Source: an uncultured bacterium (GTDB lineage: Bacteria; Desulfobacterota; Binatia; UBA1149; CAITLU01). Taken from it: DNA of 64,000 nucleotides. Where the stretch lies: the NCBI GenBank assembly GCA_903893315.1, contig CAITLU010000038.1:47120-111119 (forward strand), written 5' to 3'. The translations under genes and the position numbers were made by a program. Shown here piece after piece: positions 40,854 through 53,781 of this stretch (positions within the stretch are counted from its first letter, which is position 1; each line of letters begins with the position of its first letter). The notes under the pieces were generated by a model. It did no database searches. It was not told where the DNA came from and saw only the letters and a program-made list of their open reading frames with translations.

Positions 40854-41818
40854 CAGCGAAACGCGGGGATCACGCTTTCGGCGAACAGTCGCGCGGGTTC
40901 GCGAACGTCGCGGCCGAAGAACTCCATCACGAAGTGCCGGCATCCAAGCGCCACATGGCGCTGAATCTTTTCTGTGACGACCTGCGGCGATCCCCAGATC
41001 CCGTGCTCGCGCAGTCCGACTCCCAGATGTCCGCCGTAGACGCGCTCGGCCTTGGTGATGCTCACTTCGGCTTCCTCCTGAGTCGGCGCGATCACGACCA
41101 CGCATTGTTGCGAAACTTCGATCTGCGACGGGTCTCGCCCTTCGCGTTCACAGTGCGCGTGCAGCACTTCGAGTTTGCGCGGCAGTTCGCGTTGGTTGAC
41201 GGCGAGGTTGTTCCAGATGTCGGCGTAGCGTGCAGCCAGGCGCAGCAGTACCTTCTCGCCGCCGCCGCCGATGAGGATGCGCGGGACCGACAGCGGTTTG
41301 GGTTCACACGCCGCGTCCTCGATGCGGTAGACCTCTCCGCGGTAGGAAGGCTGCTCCTGGGTCCACATCCGGCGCATGATTTCGCAGGTGTCGCCGAGGG
41401 CCGCCAGACGCCGCGAGATGTCGGGGAACTCGCAGCCGTAACCTTCGAACTCCGAGGCGAACCAGCCCGAGCCGAGCCCCGCGATCAGCCTGCTGCTGCT
41501 TTCACCGTTGATGACGGGGCCGGGGCCGGCGATGTGGTCGATGGTCGCAATCTGTTTGGCCAGCACCGCGGGGTTGCGGAAGAAGGGCGGGGTGACCAGC
41601 GCACCGAGCGCGACGCGGGAGGTTACCGCCGCGACCGCAGCGAGCAGGCTGTAGGCCTCGAAGATCGGCATGTTCGGCATCGGCATGCCGTAGAGGTGGT
41701 CGCAGACCCACGCGCTGTCGTAGCCGAGTTCATCGATTTCGATCGCCGCCGCGCGGGTGTCTTCCCAACTCTTCTTGATCTGCGGCAGTGTGATTCCAAA
41801 ACGAAGGGCCTGGGCCAT
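40853..41818 (-). CDS. LLM-class oxidoreductase, probably F420-dependent
   Basis: A 321-residue luciferase-like monooxygenase-fold protein. It shows LRFGITLPQIKKSWEDT, LGYDSAWVCDHLYG, TSRVALGALVTPPFFRNPAVLAKQ (read in parts), GLGSGWFASEFEGYG and PRILIGGGGEKVLLRLAARYADIWN. The last motif marks the TIGR03560/TIGR03619-like F420-dependent group. Bound cofactor and substrate are inferred at family level only. AGGAGGAACC precedes the ATG at 41818; the frame is open upstream to 41950 without similarity. Its stop overlaps the start of the CARDB/M23 gene by one base, an odd pairing of a cytoplasmic redox enzyme with an exported wall protein. Confidence 0.87.
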   Translation of the reverse strand: MAQALRFGITLPQIKKSWEDTRAAAIEIDELGYDSAWVCDHLYGMPMPNMPIFEAYSLLAAVAAVTSRVALGALVTPPFFRNPAVLAKQIATIDHIAGPGPVINGESSSRLIAGLGSGWFASEFEGYGCEFPDISRRLAALGDTCEIMRRMWTQEQPSYRGEVYRIEDAACEPKPLSVPRILIGGGGEKVLLRLAARYADIWNNLAVNQRELPRKLEVLHAHCEREGRDPSQIEVSQQCVVVIAPTQEEAEVSITKAERVYGGHLGVGLREHGIWGSPQVVTEKIQRHVALGCRHFVMEFFGRDVREPARLFAESVIPAFR

Positions 41819-42021
41819 GGACGGTTCCTCCTCGGGTCCGCCCCTTGCCGGGCGCCGCGTCGTTAATAGCCTTGGCGACGCGGGTGATCGAATCCCGGCT
41901 GGCGCTGCGCCGCGATGCGAGCCGGTGCATTCAGCGCAGGATGGACCCACGGCGGAGTTCGGGTTAACGTCGCGGCCCGGCGCAGCGGGAGCGGCTTCGC
42001 AGCCTGGGTGTGTAGATCAGC

Positions 42022-42927
42022 GTGCATGTTTTTTCAGGAAATCCCCTCGATCGTTCGGCCCGCAAGCGGATGGATCCCGAGTGGCTGGCCGCGTGTCTCG
42101 AAGACACGAGCAGCCGCTTCCTGCCGTTCTGGCGCCTGAACGTACTGATCAAGCAGCAGGGGCCGGCTCTTGGTTGGGCCCGGCGCGGCTTGCTCGGCCT
42201 GATGGACGAAGGGGTGGGCGCGGTCCTGCTCGGGGTGCGCGACAACATTGCCCATTTCGCGGTGGATATCTCGACGATGGCAGAGCCGCTCGAACAACTG
42301 GGGCTTGGCGGTGTAGCCGAGTTCTGCGACGTGCGTTCGGCTGCCGTCCAACTGAGCGCCGAGGACTGCGCGATCGTGGCCCAGGGCCGCGCGCTGGTGG
42401 ATTGGCACGACACGCACCGCTTCTGCGCGCGTTGCGGGGCCGCCACCTTGAGCGTTAACGGCGGAGCGATGCGGACCTGCTCGTCTTGCGCGGCCGAGCA
42501 TTTTCCGCGCGTCAATCCGGTGGCGATCATGCTGATCGTGCGCGACGGTCACTGTCTTCTCGGCCGTCAGGCCGCGTGGCCCCGCGGTATGTACTCGGCT
42601 CTGGCCGGCTTCATCGAGCCCGGCGAGACCATCGAAGAAGCGGTGCGCCGCGAAGTGATGGAAGAAGCCGGCATCGAAGTCGGCGCCGTCAGCTATCATT
42701 CGTCGCAACCGTGGCCTTTCCCTTCTTCGCTGATGATCGGCTGTACCGGCGAGGCGATCAGCGCCGACATCCGCATCGACGAGGCCGAGGTCGAGGACGT
42801 GCAGTGGTTCTCGCGTGAAACGCTGGCGCGGGTGTGTCGCGGCGAGACCAGAGCGGACGAACTCTTCATCCCGCCTCCGATGGCGATCGCCCGCACCCTC
42901 GTGGATGCGTGGCTGGCCGATGACTGA
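42022..42927 (+). CDS. nudC: NAD(H) pyrophosphatase / RNA-deNADding Nudix enzyme
   Basis: A 301-residue NudC protein that hydrolyses NADH to NMNH and AMP and can remove NAD caps from RNA. The zinc ribbon is FCARCG...CSSC (residues about 132-155). The Nudix box is complete: GFIEPGETIEEAVRREVMEE with AGIEVG following, and the NADH-specific SQPWPFPSSLM lies just after. The N-terminal domain (FSGNPLDRSARKRMDPEWL) fits the family. GTG at 42022 is the likely start. Its stop overlaps the start of the inositol-monophosphatase-like gene by eight bases, so the two are co-translated. Confidence 0.94.
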   Translation: MHVFSGNPLDRSARKRMDPEWLAACLEDTSSRFLPFWRLNVLIKQQGPALGWARRGLLGLMDEGVGAVLLGVRDNIAHFAVDISTMAEPLEQLGLGGVAEFCDVRSAAVQLSAEDCAIVAQGRALVDWHDTHRFCARCGAATLSVNGGAMRTCSSCAAEHFPRVNPVAIMLIVRDGHCLLGRQAAWPRGMYSALAGFIEPGETIEEAVRREVMEEAGIEVGAVSYHSSQPWPFPSSLMIGCTGEAISADIRIDEAEVEDVQWFSRETLARVCRGETRADELFIPPPMAIARTLVDAWLADD

Positions 42928-43732
42928 GACCGCGACTTCGAGCGACGCTCGCTTCGGCATCGATCTCGCCCGCACGGTGGGCGAACTGTTGCTCGGTTAC
43001 TTTCGGCGCGAGAGTCTCCAGGCCGAATTCAAGCCCGACAATTCGCTGGTCACCGAAGCCGACATCGCTGCCGACGAGGCCGTCGCGCGCGCAGTCGGCC
43101 AGGCGTATCCGGCCGACGTGGTGCTCAGCGAAGAACTCTCACCGCGCTACGACACTGAGGGCGACTCCGTGTGGGTCGTCGATCCGCTCGACGGCACCAC
43201 TAACTTCGCTGCGGGCCTCCAGCACTGGGGCGTTTGTCTGGCGCGCGTGGTCGGCGGTTTCCCGCGCACCGCGGTTCTCTATTTCCCTGTTCTCGACGAA
43301 CTCTACGTCGCCGTCGAGGGAGAGGGCGCCACGCTCAACGGCCGCAAACTGCGGGTGCGCGTTCCTTCGAGTGCGCGGCCCCAGGGAATCCTCGCGTGCT
43401 GTTCGCGTACGCCGCGTCTGTATCACCTGAACCTGCCGTACAAGATCAGGGTGCTCGGCTCGTCGGCTTACGGACTCGTCGCCGTGGCGCGCGGCAGCGC
43501 GGCTCTGGCTTTCGAAACCCGGCCCAAGATATGGGACCTCGCTGCCGCTTCGCTGGTCGTGCGCGAAGCCGGCGGCGTGTTTCGCGCGTTGGAGCATCAG
43601 CAGGCGGAGGGTGCGGCCGCACCATTCCCGCTGCGTCGCGGACTCGAGTACGCGCAGGTGAGCTACCCGGTGCTGGCGGCCGCGTCGGACGACCTCGCGG
43701 CTTTCGCGCTCGAGCACATCGAGCCGCGCTGA
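42920..43732 (+). CDS. inositol monophosphatase family protein
   Basis: A 270-residue Mg-dependent phosphatase of the IMPase/SuhB/HisN family. Metal-binding residues are seen in VLSEELS, VVDPLDGTTNFAAG and KIWDLAAASLVVREAGG. The substrate could be inositol phosphate, histidinol phosphate or PAP; the sequence does not decide. The ATG at 42920 overlaps the nudC end by eight bases. Removal of nucleotide breakdown products would fit the pairing with NudC, but that is inference. The gene is followed after 103 bp by metH; I see no SAM, SAH or cobalamin riboswitch in that gap. Confidence 0.9.
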   Translation: MTETATSSDARFGIDLARTVGELLLGYFRRESLQAEFKPDNSLVTEADIAADEAVARAVGQAYPADVVLSEELSPRYDTEGDSVWVVDPLDGTTNFAAGLQHWGVCLARVVGGFPRTAVLYFPVLDELYVAVEGEGATLNGRKLRVRVPSSARPQGILACCSRTPRLYHLNLPYKIRVLGSSAYGLVAVARGSAALAFETRPKIWDLAAASLVVREAGGVFRALEHQQAEGAAAPFPLRRGLEYAQVSYPVLAAASDDLAAFALEHIEPR

Positions 43733-43835
43733 CCGGAGCGGCTCGGCGAGGTCTGCGCGACCGGTCGCAAAGGCGGCCGGAACTGCTAGAAAAACGCTTT
43801 TCCAGGCTCTTTTACTCCTGAAGGACGGACGCTGA

Positions 43836-47621
<3,786 letters not shown>

Positions 47622-47659
47622 GGTCAACGTCCGAAACGGCTAAAGGAGCGAGAGACAAA

Positions 47660-49066
47660 ATGGTGACGACCGCTTCCGACTCTCGACGCGCCAAGGGTTT
47701 TTCGATCCGCTTTCTAGGCGGAGTCGGCATTGTCACGGGATCCAAGTTCCTGGTGGAGGCCGGCGGAGTGCGTGTGCTCGTCGACTGCGGGCTCTACCAG
47801 GGGCTCAAGCAACTGAGATTGCGCAACTGGGCGCGCCTGCCGGTCGATCCTGCAAGTCTCGACGCGATCCTGCTGACCCACGCCCACATTGACCACAGCG
47901 GACAACTGCCGCTCTTCGTCAAGCAAGGTTTCAGCGGTCCCATCTACGCGACCGCACCGACTGCAGATCTGTGCGGCATTCTGTTGCCTGATTCCGGCCG
48001 CATCCAGGAAGAAGACGCGGCCTTCGCCAATCGCCAGGGTTTTTCCAAGCACAAACCCGCTCTTCCGCTCTACACCGAAGAAGAAGCAAGAAGGGTGCTC
48101 CCGCGCCTGGCGGAGGCCGGCCTCGGCCAGCCGCTTTGCATAGGCGGCGCGTTGACCGCGCGTTTTCATCGCGCCGGGCACATTCTCGGAGCCGCTTCGA
48201 TCGAACTCGAAGCGGCCGGACGCCGCGTGCTGTTCTCGGGAGATCTCGGCCGCAACATCGATCCTATATGTCCGCCGCCTGAGCTTCCCGGCGAGTTCGA
48301 TGCGCTGGTGATGGAGTCGACCTACGGTGATCGGCTGCATCCCGGCATCGATGTCGCCGAGGCTCTGGCTCTGGTGCTGGAGCGCGCCGTGGCCGATGGG
48401 GGCACGGTGCTGGTTCCGGCGTTCGCGGTCGGTCGCGCTCAGGCGATGCTCTACTGGCTCGACCGTATCTTCGCCAGCGGACGCGTGGCTCGCGTTCCGG
48501 TGTTCGTCGACAGCCCGATGGCGACCAGCGTCACCGAACTCTATCGGCGCCACGCGGACTGGCATCGGCTGTCCCACGCCGACTGCGACCGTATCTTCGG
48601 CGGCGTCCACTTCACGCGCAGCGTGGAGGAATCGAAGCGGCTGGCTTCGGTTCAGGGACCGGCGGTGCTGATCTCCGCCAGCGGGATGCTGACCGGCGGC
48701 CGTGTGCTGCACCACTTCAAACGCCTGGCCCCCGAGCCTGCCAACACGATTCTGCTCGCGGGTTTTCAGGCTCCCGGTACCCGCGGCGGCGCTCTGGCTG
48801 CCGGGGCTAGAGAACTGAAGATGCACGGAGCCTACGTGCCGGTGCGCGCCAAGGTCGAACACATCGACTCGTTGTCGGCGCACGCGGACCAGGCCGAGTT
48901 GTTGGCATGGCTGCGCGGCAGCGGCGCGACGCCGGGCCGCGTCCTGCTGGTGCACGGTGAGCCGGTTGCTGCCGATGCTCTTCGCCGTCGCATCGAAGAA
49001 GAACTCAAGTTTCGGGTTTGGGTCGCCGAGCCTGGCGCTCGCGTAACAGTCTCGTCATCGCGCTGA
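47660..49066 (+). CDS. beta-CASP metallo-beta-lactamase RNase-like protein
   Basis: A 468-residue MBL/beta-CASP protein of the CPSF73/Ysh1-like bacterial group. The zinc motif is THAHIDHSG, with further ligands in HRAGHILGAAS and FSGDLGR; the beta-CASP part holds ESTYGDR, PAFAVGRAQ, the Asp in DSPMA and ISASGMLTGGRVLHH, and the final His in VEHIDSLSAHADQ. Relatives act on RNA ends, by cleavage or exonucleolysis. AAGGAGCGAGAG precedes the ATG, 38 bp after metH, so co-transcription is likely. It lacks the RNase J C-terminal domain, so it is not RNase J itself. Confidence 0.92.
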   Translation: MVTTASDSRRAKGFSIRFLGGVGIVTGSKFLVEAGGVRVLVDCGLYQGLKQLRLRNWARLPVDPASLDAILLTHAHIDHSGQLPLFVKQGFSGPIYATAPTADLCGILLPDSGRIQEEDAAFANRQGFSKHKPALPLYTEEEARRVLPRLAEAGLGQPLCIGGALTARFHRAGHILGAASIELEAAGRRVLFSGDLGRNIDPICPPPELPGEFDALVMESTYGDRLHPGIDVAEALALVLERAVADGGTVLVPAFAVGRAQAMLYWLDRIFASGRVARVPVFVDSPMATSVTELYRRHADWHRLSHADCDRIFGGVHFTRSVEESKRLASVQGPAVLISASGMLTGGRVLHHFKRLAPEPANTILLAGFQAPGTRGGALAAGARELKMHGAYVPVRAKVEHIDSLSAHADQAELLAWLRGSGATPGRVLLVHGEPVAADALRRRIEEELKFRVWVAEPGARVTVSSSR

Positions 49067-49291
49067 GCAGGAGGAAAGGTAAGGCCGACCGTTGCAGTGT
49101 GATGTCCACGCTCGGACTGCATCTGAGTTTCACGCCGAGTTGCCGGCGAATTCGGCTATGCGAGCGGCCGTTTCGACGCCAAGTACCGGCAGGCTGACAT
49201 CGAGCGGACTGAGCGAGGACACATGGTGAGGCTTTTGCCTCGCCGTTGTTGAACCGCCGGGCCGCGCTGCCTAATAAGCAACGTACGGTTC

Positions 49292-50329
49292 ATGATGGTT
49301 GCTGTCAGCGGAAGTTCCAGTCTCAGCCCGAGCGCGGCAACACGCTTTTTTCATGGACTCACGCCCGACCGCATCCTCCAGGCGGTCGAATCGACCGGTC
49401 TCCTCTGCACCGGGCGCTGCCTGGCGCTCAACAGCATGGAGAACCGCGTTTACGACGTCGAGATCGAAGTCGAAGGCGCGGTGTCGTCGCCGAGTGAGCG
49501 TTTCCGCATTGCGAAGTTCTACCGGCCCGGTCGTTGGACCCGGGACCAGATCGTTGCCGAGCACGAGTTCCTTCTCGAACTCGAGCAGGAGGAAATTCCG
49601 GCAGTAGCTCCGCTCATCCTGGCCGACGGCGGCACGCTGGGTGAACTCGCGGACCTCGGGATCTACTACTCACTTTTCGACAGGGTGGGCGGGCGTATTC
49701 GCGACGAGATCGATCTTGACGAAGCTCGTCAGCTCGGCCGCTTGCTTGCCCGGATGCACATGGTCGGTGCGCGACGACGCGCTTCCTCCAGGTTGGTGCT
49801 GGGGCCGGCGACTTATGCGCGCGCCAATCTTGAATTCCTGATGCAGAGCGACACGGTTCCGCATCCCTACCGCGACCGCTATCGCGCCATCGTCGAAGCG
49901 ATGTGCGACCGAACCACGTCCTGGTTCGAAGATACTGCCAACCAGCGCATTCACGGAGACTGCCACCTCGGCAACGTACTGTGGGACCGTGAAGGGGCGA
50001 TGCTGGTGGACTTCGACGATATGGTAGAGGGGCCCTGCGTTCAGGATGTCTGGTTGATGACTCCGGGCCGCGACGACTACGCGCGCTCGCGGCGCGATGC
50101 CATGCTGGAAGGTTACGAGCAGCTTCGTGACTTTGATCGCCGCAGTCTGCGCCTGGTCGAACCGCTGCGCTTCCTGCGCCTCGTGCACTTCTCGGCGTGG
50201 ATCGCCAGGCGCTGGGAAGACGCGGCGTTTCCCCGCGTGTTCTCTGAGTTCGGTACCGCGCGGTACTGGGGCGAGCAGGTTGAAGCGCTTTCCGAGTGCA
50301 TGGCGTCCTTGGATGATGACTCGTACTGA
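49292..50329 (+). CDS. SrkA/YihE-like stress-response kinase
   Basis: A 345-residue aminoglycoside-phosphotransferase-fold protein kinase. The start of the domain (FHGLTPDRILQAVESTGL, then LNSMENRVYDVEIE) and the catalytic loop RIHGDCHLGNVLW with the metal-binding LVDFDDMVEGP match E. coli SrkA (YihE/RdoA), a Ser/Thr kinase that counters stress-induced death. ATG codons at 49292 and 49295 are both possible. In enterobacteria srkA precedes dsbA; here the neighbours are an RNase-like gene and a PASTA-containing secreted protein, so the usual partnership is not kept, although a DsbA-like gene lies 7 kb away. Confidence 0.9.
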   Translation: MMVAVSGSSSLSPSAATRFFHGLTPDRILQAVESTGLLCTGRCLALNSMENRVYDVEIEVEGAVSSPSERFRIAKFYRPGRWTRDQIVAEHEFLLELEQEEIPAVAPLILADGGTLGELADLGIYYSLFDRVGGRIRDEIDLDEARQLGRLLARMHMVGARRRASSRLVLGPATYARANLEFLMQSDTVPHPYRDRYRAIVEAMCDRTTSWFEDTANQRIHGDCHLGNVLWDREGAMLVDFDDMVEGPCVQDVWLMTPGRDDYARSRRDAMLEGYEQLRDFDRRSLRLVEPLRFLRLVHFSAWIARRWEDAAFPRVFSEFGTARYWGEQVEALSECMASLDDDSY

Positions 50330-50454
50330 CGAAGCCGGCGGCGGCTTAGTCGAGCCGCAGTGCGGAATCGGAAAGGACGGCGCACGACCGAGCGAACGGA
50401 TCGATTGTTGAGCGAGCGGGCGAGGAGCCCGCACCAAAAAATACCGGGGCCTCT

Positions 50455-51543
50455 ATGCGACATTTGCGTCAGTGTTGCCGCTATCTCTTGCTTCTGTGCG
50501 TTCTGACCTGCGTGGCTGTGCCCGCGGCTCGCGCCGAACCGGAGCGTTCGATCCCGGCCTTCGTGGGTTTGTCGCGCGCCGAAGTAGGCACCTGGTTCGA
50601 CCAGCTCGGCTGGAAGGCCGAGTGGCGCTCGGCGGGTCCGGCGCCCGGGCCGCAGCAGCAGGGCAGGGTGGCTTCTCAGGCTCCAGCGGCCGGCGTTGCG
50701 GCTTCGGCCTCGGGAGTTCAGGTCATCCTGTGGGTCTACGAGGGAGAAGCGGCCGCTGCGGCTGCGTCGCTCGGGGCAGTCGCAGCCGCTCCCCGCGCCG
50801 CCGATTGCTCGCGTTGGTCGGGCAGCGTTGCCGATCCGGCCTCGGGCGCTTGCCGCTGCGCGACGGGGCTGTGGTGGAAACTTGACGGCGCGGGGTGCGC
50901 GACCCGCGAGGAGGCGGCTGCTCAGTTCTGTTCCGGCGAGTGGGCTGGTTCGCGGCCGACTTGGTCGACGTCGGGAGATTTTCACTGCGACTGTTCGGCG
51001 GACTTGTTCTGGGACGCGGAGGCACAGGCTTGTGGTGCTCCGCATCCCGATGCTGGGGCCGATTGCAATGAGCGCTGGCCGGGCACGAGGCCGGTGTTCT
51101 CGCCGGGCGCGACCGCCTACCAGTGTGTTTGCCCGGGCGGCTCGCGGTGGGAGGAAAGCCAGCACCGTTGCCAGATATCGGTCGACGCAGGAGGCCTTGG
51201 AATGATGGTGCCGGCCGCGCCTGCCGCGCAGGTGCCGATTCAGCCCGCGACACCATCGCAGCAGGCGCCGTCGGCCGATACTTACGGGGACGGCGGCGCG
51301 CAGCCTGACGGCGCCGCGCCGGTGGATGATTCTGGTTGTGAAAGCCTGCTGGCCGAGATTCGTGGTCGTGCCGCTGCCGGGCAGACTTCTCAGGCCGAGG
51401 GGCTGGCGCTGCGCGCTGCGACGCGGGGCTGTAATCCAGGCGCTATCTCCGCGGCTGTGAGAGGAGAGGCTGGTTCGCCCGCCGCTCCGGTTCCCGCGCC
51501 GTCGGCACCGGCGCCGCGGCAACAGCCTGCGATGCACTACTGA
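50455..51543 (+). CDS. secreted PASTA and cysteine-repeat protein of unknown function
   Basis: A 362-residue exported protein I do not recognise as a whole. Residues 1-27 are a signal peptide (LLLLCVLTCVAVPAARA). Residues about 30-100 resemble one PASTA module (SIPAFVGLSRAEVGTWFDQ, ending VILWVYE). Residues about 115-245 hold three repeats of some 36-40 residues with the pattern C-x3-W-x-G, C-x-C, x5-W, C (for example CRCATGLWW, CDCSADLFW, CVCPGGSRW). The remainder is Ala/Pro/Gln-rich with a short helical segment. A ligand or cell-wall binding role is possible. It follows the SrkA-like kinase gene by 125 bp. Confidence 0.72.
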   Translation: MRHLRQCCRYLLLLCVLTCVAVPAARAEPERSIPAFVGLSRAEVGTWFDQLGWKAEWRSAGPAPGPQQQGRVASQAPAAGVAASASGVQVILWVYEGEAAAAAASLGAVAAAPRAADCSRWSGSVADPASGACRCATGLWWKLDGAGCATREEAAAQFCSGEWAGSRPTWSTSGDFHCDCSADLFWDAEAQACGAPHPDAGADCNERWPGTRPVFSPGATAYQCVCPGGSRWEESQHRCQISVDAGGLGMMVPAAPAAQVPIQPATPSQQAPSADTYGDGGAQPDGAAPVDDSGCESLLAEIRGRAAAGQTSQAEGLALRAATRGCNPGAISAAVRGEAGSPAAPVPAPSAPAPRQQPAMHY

Positions 51544-51593
51544 CGCGCCGAGGGCGAGCGCATCAGGATTTTGGTTGGCGGCTATCTGGCCGG

Positions 51594-52730
51594 TCAGCGC
51601 CGGACGGGCTTGTGGGCCTTCCAACGTAGCCAGTGGTCTGCGAGTACCAGAGCCACCATGGCTTCGCCGATCGGAATGAAACGGGGAAGCAGGCAAGGGT
51701 CGTGACGCCCCTTCGTGCGGATAGAGGCGGGCTGGCCGCTGCGAGTCACGGTTTCCTGGGGCTGCGGCAGGCTGCTGGTCGGTTTGATCGCCGCGCGGAG
51801 CACAATCGGCATTCCACTGCTGATTCCGCCGAGCATGCCGCCGTGGCGGTTCGTCAGGGTGTGAATGATCCTGGATCCCTCGATGCCGCCGGGATCGGGG
51901 GCTGAGGTGAACAGATCGTTGTTGGCGCTGCCTCTGGCTGAGGCGGCGGCGAATCCGGCTCCGTACTCCACTCCCACCACTGCCGGCAGGCTGAAGAGCG
52001 CTTTGGCGAGGTCGGCCTTGAGTTTGTCGAAAACCGGTTCGCCCAGGCCGGCAGGGACTCCGATGGCGACCAGCTCGGCAATCCCGCCGATGGAGTCCTG
52101 GTCAGCACGCACCGCATCGATGAGTCGGACCATGCGTGCGGCGGCTTCAGGGTCGGGGCAACGCACGATGTTGGCGCTGCCGTCGGGCAGGGTTTCGACT
52201 TGGCCGAGGGTGACGGCGGCGGGGTCGGGAACCTGGGCCTTGACGTCGCCGACCTGAACTACATAGCCGAGGACCGACGCGCCGCACTCGCGAGCGAGAA
52301 TCTTTTTGGCGACCACACCGGCGGCGACCCGGACGTTGGTCTCGCGTGCGCTGGAACGTCCTCCGCCCCGATAGTCGCGGCGTCCGTACTTCGCGTCGTA
52401 GGTGTAGTCGGCGTGCCCGGGGCGATAGAGATCTTTGACGTCCTGATAGTCGCGGCTGCGCTGGTCTTCGTTCGGGATCAGGATGGCCAGGCTGGTGCCG
52501 GTGGTTTCTCCCTCGAAAACTCCGGCCAGAATCTGCGGCAGGTCGCTCTCGTTGCGTTGGGTGACAATGCGGCTCTGGCCCGGGCGCCGCCGGTCGAGGT
52601 CGAAGAGGAGATCGTCGATGCTGAGCGGGATGCCAGGCGGCACTCCGTCCAGGATGACCACGTTGGCCGGGCCGTGACTCTCGCCGGCCGTGGTCAGCCG
52701 CAGCGCTTCACCGAAGGAGTTTCCTGCCAT
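51594..52730 (-). CDS. aroC: chorismate synthase
   Basis: A 378-residue FMN-dependent enzyme that forms chorismate from EPSP, last step of the shikimate pathway. Signatures are GESHGPANVVILDG, RYGRRDYRGGGRSSARET (read in part as GRRDYRGGGRSSARE), NRHGGMLGGISSGMPI and GRHDPCLLPRFIPIGEAM. Length matches bacterial AroC. The ATG at 52730 has no clear ribosome site. It stands alone, convergent with the PASTA gene and divergent from the GTPase-associated cluster, with no other aro gene near. Confidence 0.97.
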   Translation of the reverse strand: MAGNSFGEALRLTTAGESHGPANVVILDGVPPGIPLSIDDLLFDLDRRRPGQSRIVTQRNESDLPQILAGVFEGETTGTSLAILIPNEDQRSRDYQDVKDLYRPGHADYTYDAKYGRRDYRGGGRSSARETNVRVAAGVVAKKILARECGASVLGYVVQVGDVKAQVPDPAAVTLGQVETLPDGSANIVRCPDPEAAARMVRLIDAVRADQDSIGGIAELVAIGVPAGLGEPVFDKLKADLAKALFSLPAVVGVEYGAGFAAASARGSANNDLFTSAPDPGGIEGSRIIHTLTNRHGGMLGGISSGMPIVLRAAIKPTSSLPQPQETVTRSGQPASIRTKGRHDPCLLPRFIPIGEAMVALVLADHWLRWKAHKPVRR

Positions 52731-52867
52731 ACGCCATTGTAACGAAGATCCGCGGCCGGAGGCGAACGCCGCCGGTGCTGTCCGACGACTCGGCTACGAC
52801 CAACCACTACGTGGCAGGTATGCACGATTGTTTCGCTGCAAGCCGGCGACAAATGGGGGTGGCGGTG

Positions 52868-52896
52868 TTCACAAGATCCGGCATTGTTCCTATACT
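52868..52896 (+). promoter_or_regulatory. promoter of the GTPase-associated cluster
   Basis: TTCACA (52868-52873) and TATACT (52891-52896) match the sigma70 -35 and -10 boxes at five of six positions each, with the ideal 17-bp spacer. Transcription would start near 52903 and run into the five co-directional genes from 53000. It lies in the 269 bp gap divergent from aroC. Confidence 0.65.
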
Positions 52897-52999
52897 CACG
52901 TCAACTTCGATGAAGCGCCGAAGCGAGGATGTTCAGCCTTGTGGGTCGCCTCCCGAGTTTTCGAGTTGTCTGAGTGATGAAGTTAGCGGCGAGTCCCCA

Positions 53000-53779
53000 A
53001 TGAGTACTACCACGTCAGAATTGTTGCGTTCGGTCGAAACGCCGGTAGATGACGGCGGCATCGACAAGGCTCTGGCGGATCTTGACGTCAAAATCTGGTC
53101 GTGGACGGACGCGATGTCGAGCGCCCGGGCCGCCATCAAGAGGACCTTGACGCCGCGTCGGGAGGTCGCTCACGGCTCAGGCGAGAACTCGGTCGAGCCG
53201 GGCACAGGCGAAGCTCTCGCGGCCGAAGCGGCGGCATTGACCGCTCAGGCTGCAGCGGTCCCGGTCCCGACCCAGGCCTTCGGCTTTGCCGTCGAATCCG
53301 GAATGCCGGCCCCGGTGGTTACCAGCCCCTACGCTCCTTCCTCCTCGAACGGCGATTGGGCCGCTACCGGCTCGATGCAGTGGCCTTCGGGCCAGTCTGC
53401 GACGAACAGCAATTCCAGTGATGTAGCCTCTTTGGTCTGGCCTTCTTCTGCGCCGGGCCTGACGTGGCCGACAACCGAGATGCCGCGTGCCGCCGAGAAT
53501 CCTCCCCCGACCGTCGCTTCGAGTGCAGCATCGGAAAAGTTCACCGACTTCGCCCGGAAGTCAGCGCCTGCGAGGGTCTCCCTGGAAGAAGCCGCTTCTC
53601 GCGCCGACCGCGAAGACGCTCTGCTGGCGGACCTCGACGAGCCCGTCGTCAGGCGTGTGCGCCTGATGCGGCGTCTCGATCCCGATACCGACATTGAGCA
53701 GCTCATAGAAAAGGCCAGGCAGGCTCAGCCCCAGGAGAGCGAGAAGGCCAAGAATACCTCCTGGTGGCGGAGGAAGTAG
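53000..53779 (+). CDS. disordered adaptor-like protein of the GTPase cluster
   Basis: A 259-residue cytoplasmic protein I do not recognise. The N-terminal 50 residues are helical (GGIDKALADLDVKIWSWTDA). The middle (about 60-175) is rich in Ala, Pro, Ser and Trp and probably disordered, with WPS repeated (MQWPSG, LVWPSS, LTWPTT), which looks like a tandem short motif for a binding partner. The C-terminal 80 residues are charged and helical (ADREDALLADLDEPVVRRV, then DPDTDIEQLIEKAR) and end in SWWRRK. The ATG at 53000 is used; ATG 52910 is in frame but lies only about seven bases after the predicted transcription start. It is the first gene of the cluster and stops two bases before the next gene. 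Confidence 0.7.
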   Translation: MSTTTSELLRSVETPVDDGGIDKALADLDVKIWSWTDAMSSARAAIKRTLTPRREVAHGSGENSVEPGTGEALAAEAAALTAQAAAVPVPTQAFGFAVESGMPAPVVTSPYAPSSSNGDWAATGSMQWPSGQSATNSNSSDVASLVWPSSAPGLTWPTTEMPRAAENPPPTVASSAASEKFTDFARKSAPARVSLEEAASRADREDALLADLDEPVVRRVRLMRRLDPDTDIEQLIEKARQAQPQESEKAKNTSWWRRK

Positions 53780-53781
53780 CC

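Noticed and set aside
43733..43835. Possible SAM, SAH or cobalamin riboswitch before metH
   Set aside because: The gap is only 103 bases and shows none of the conserved core sequences, such as a B12 box.
49249..49277. TTGAAC-N17-TAATAA as a promoter for the SrkA-like kinase
   Set aside because: Spacing is ideal but the boxes match consensus at only four and three of six positions.
50416..50432. GCGGGC-gagga-GCCCGC hairpin before the PASTA gene as a terminator
   Set aside because: It is followed by A residues on the coding strand, has a short stem and lies 87 bp after the kinase stop. It may be leader structure of the PASTA gene instead.
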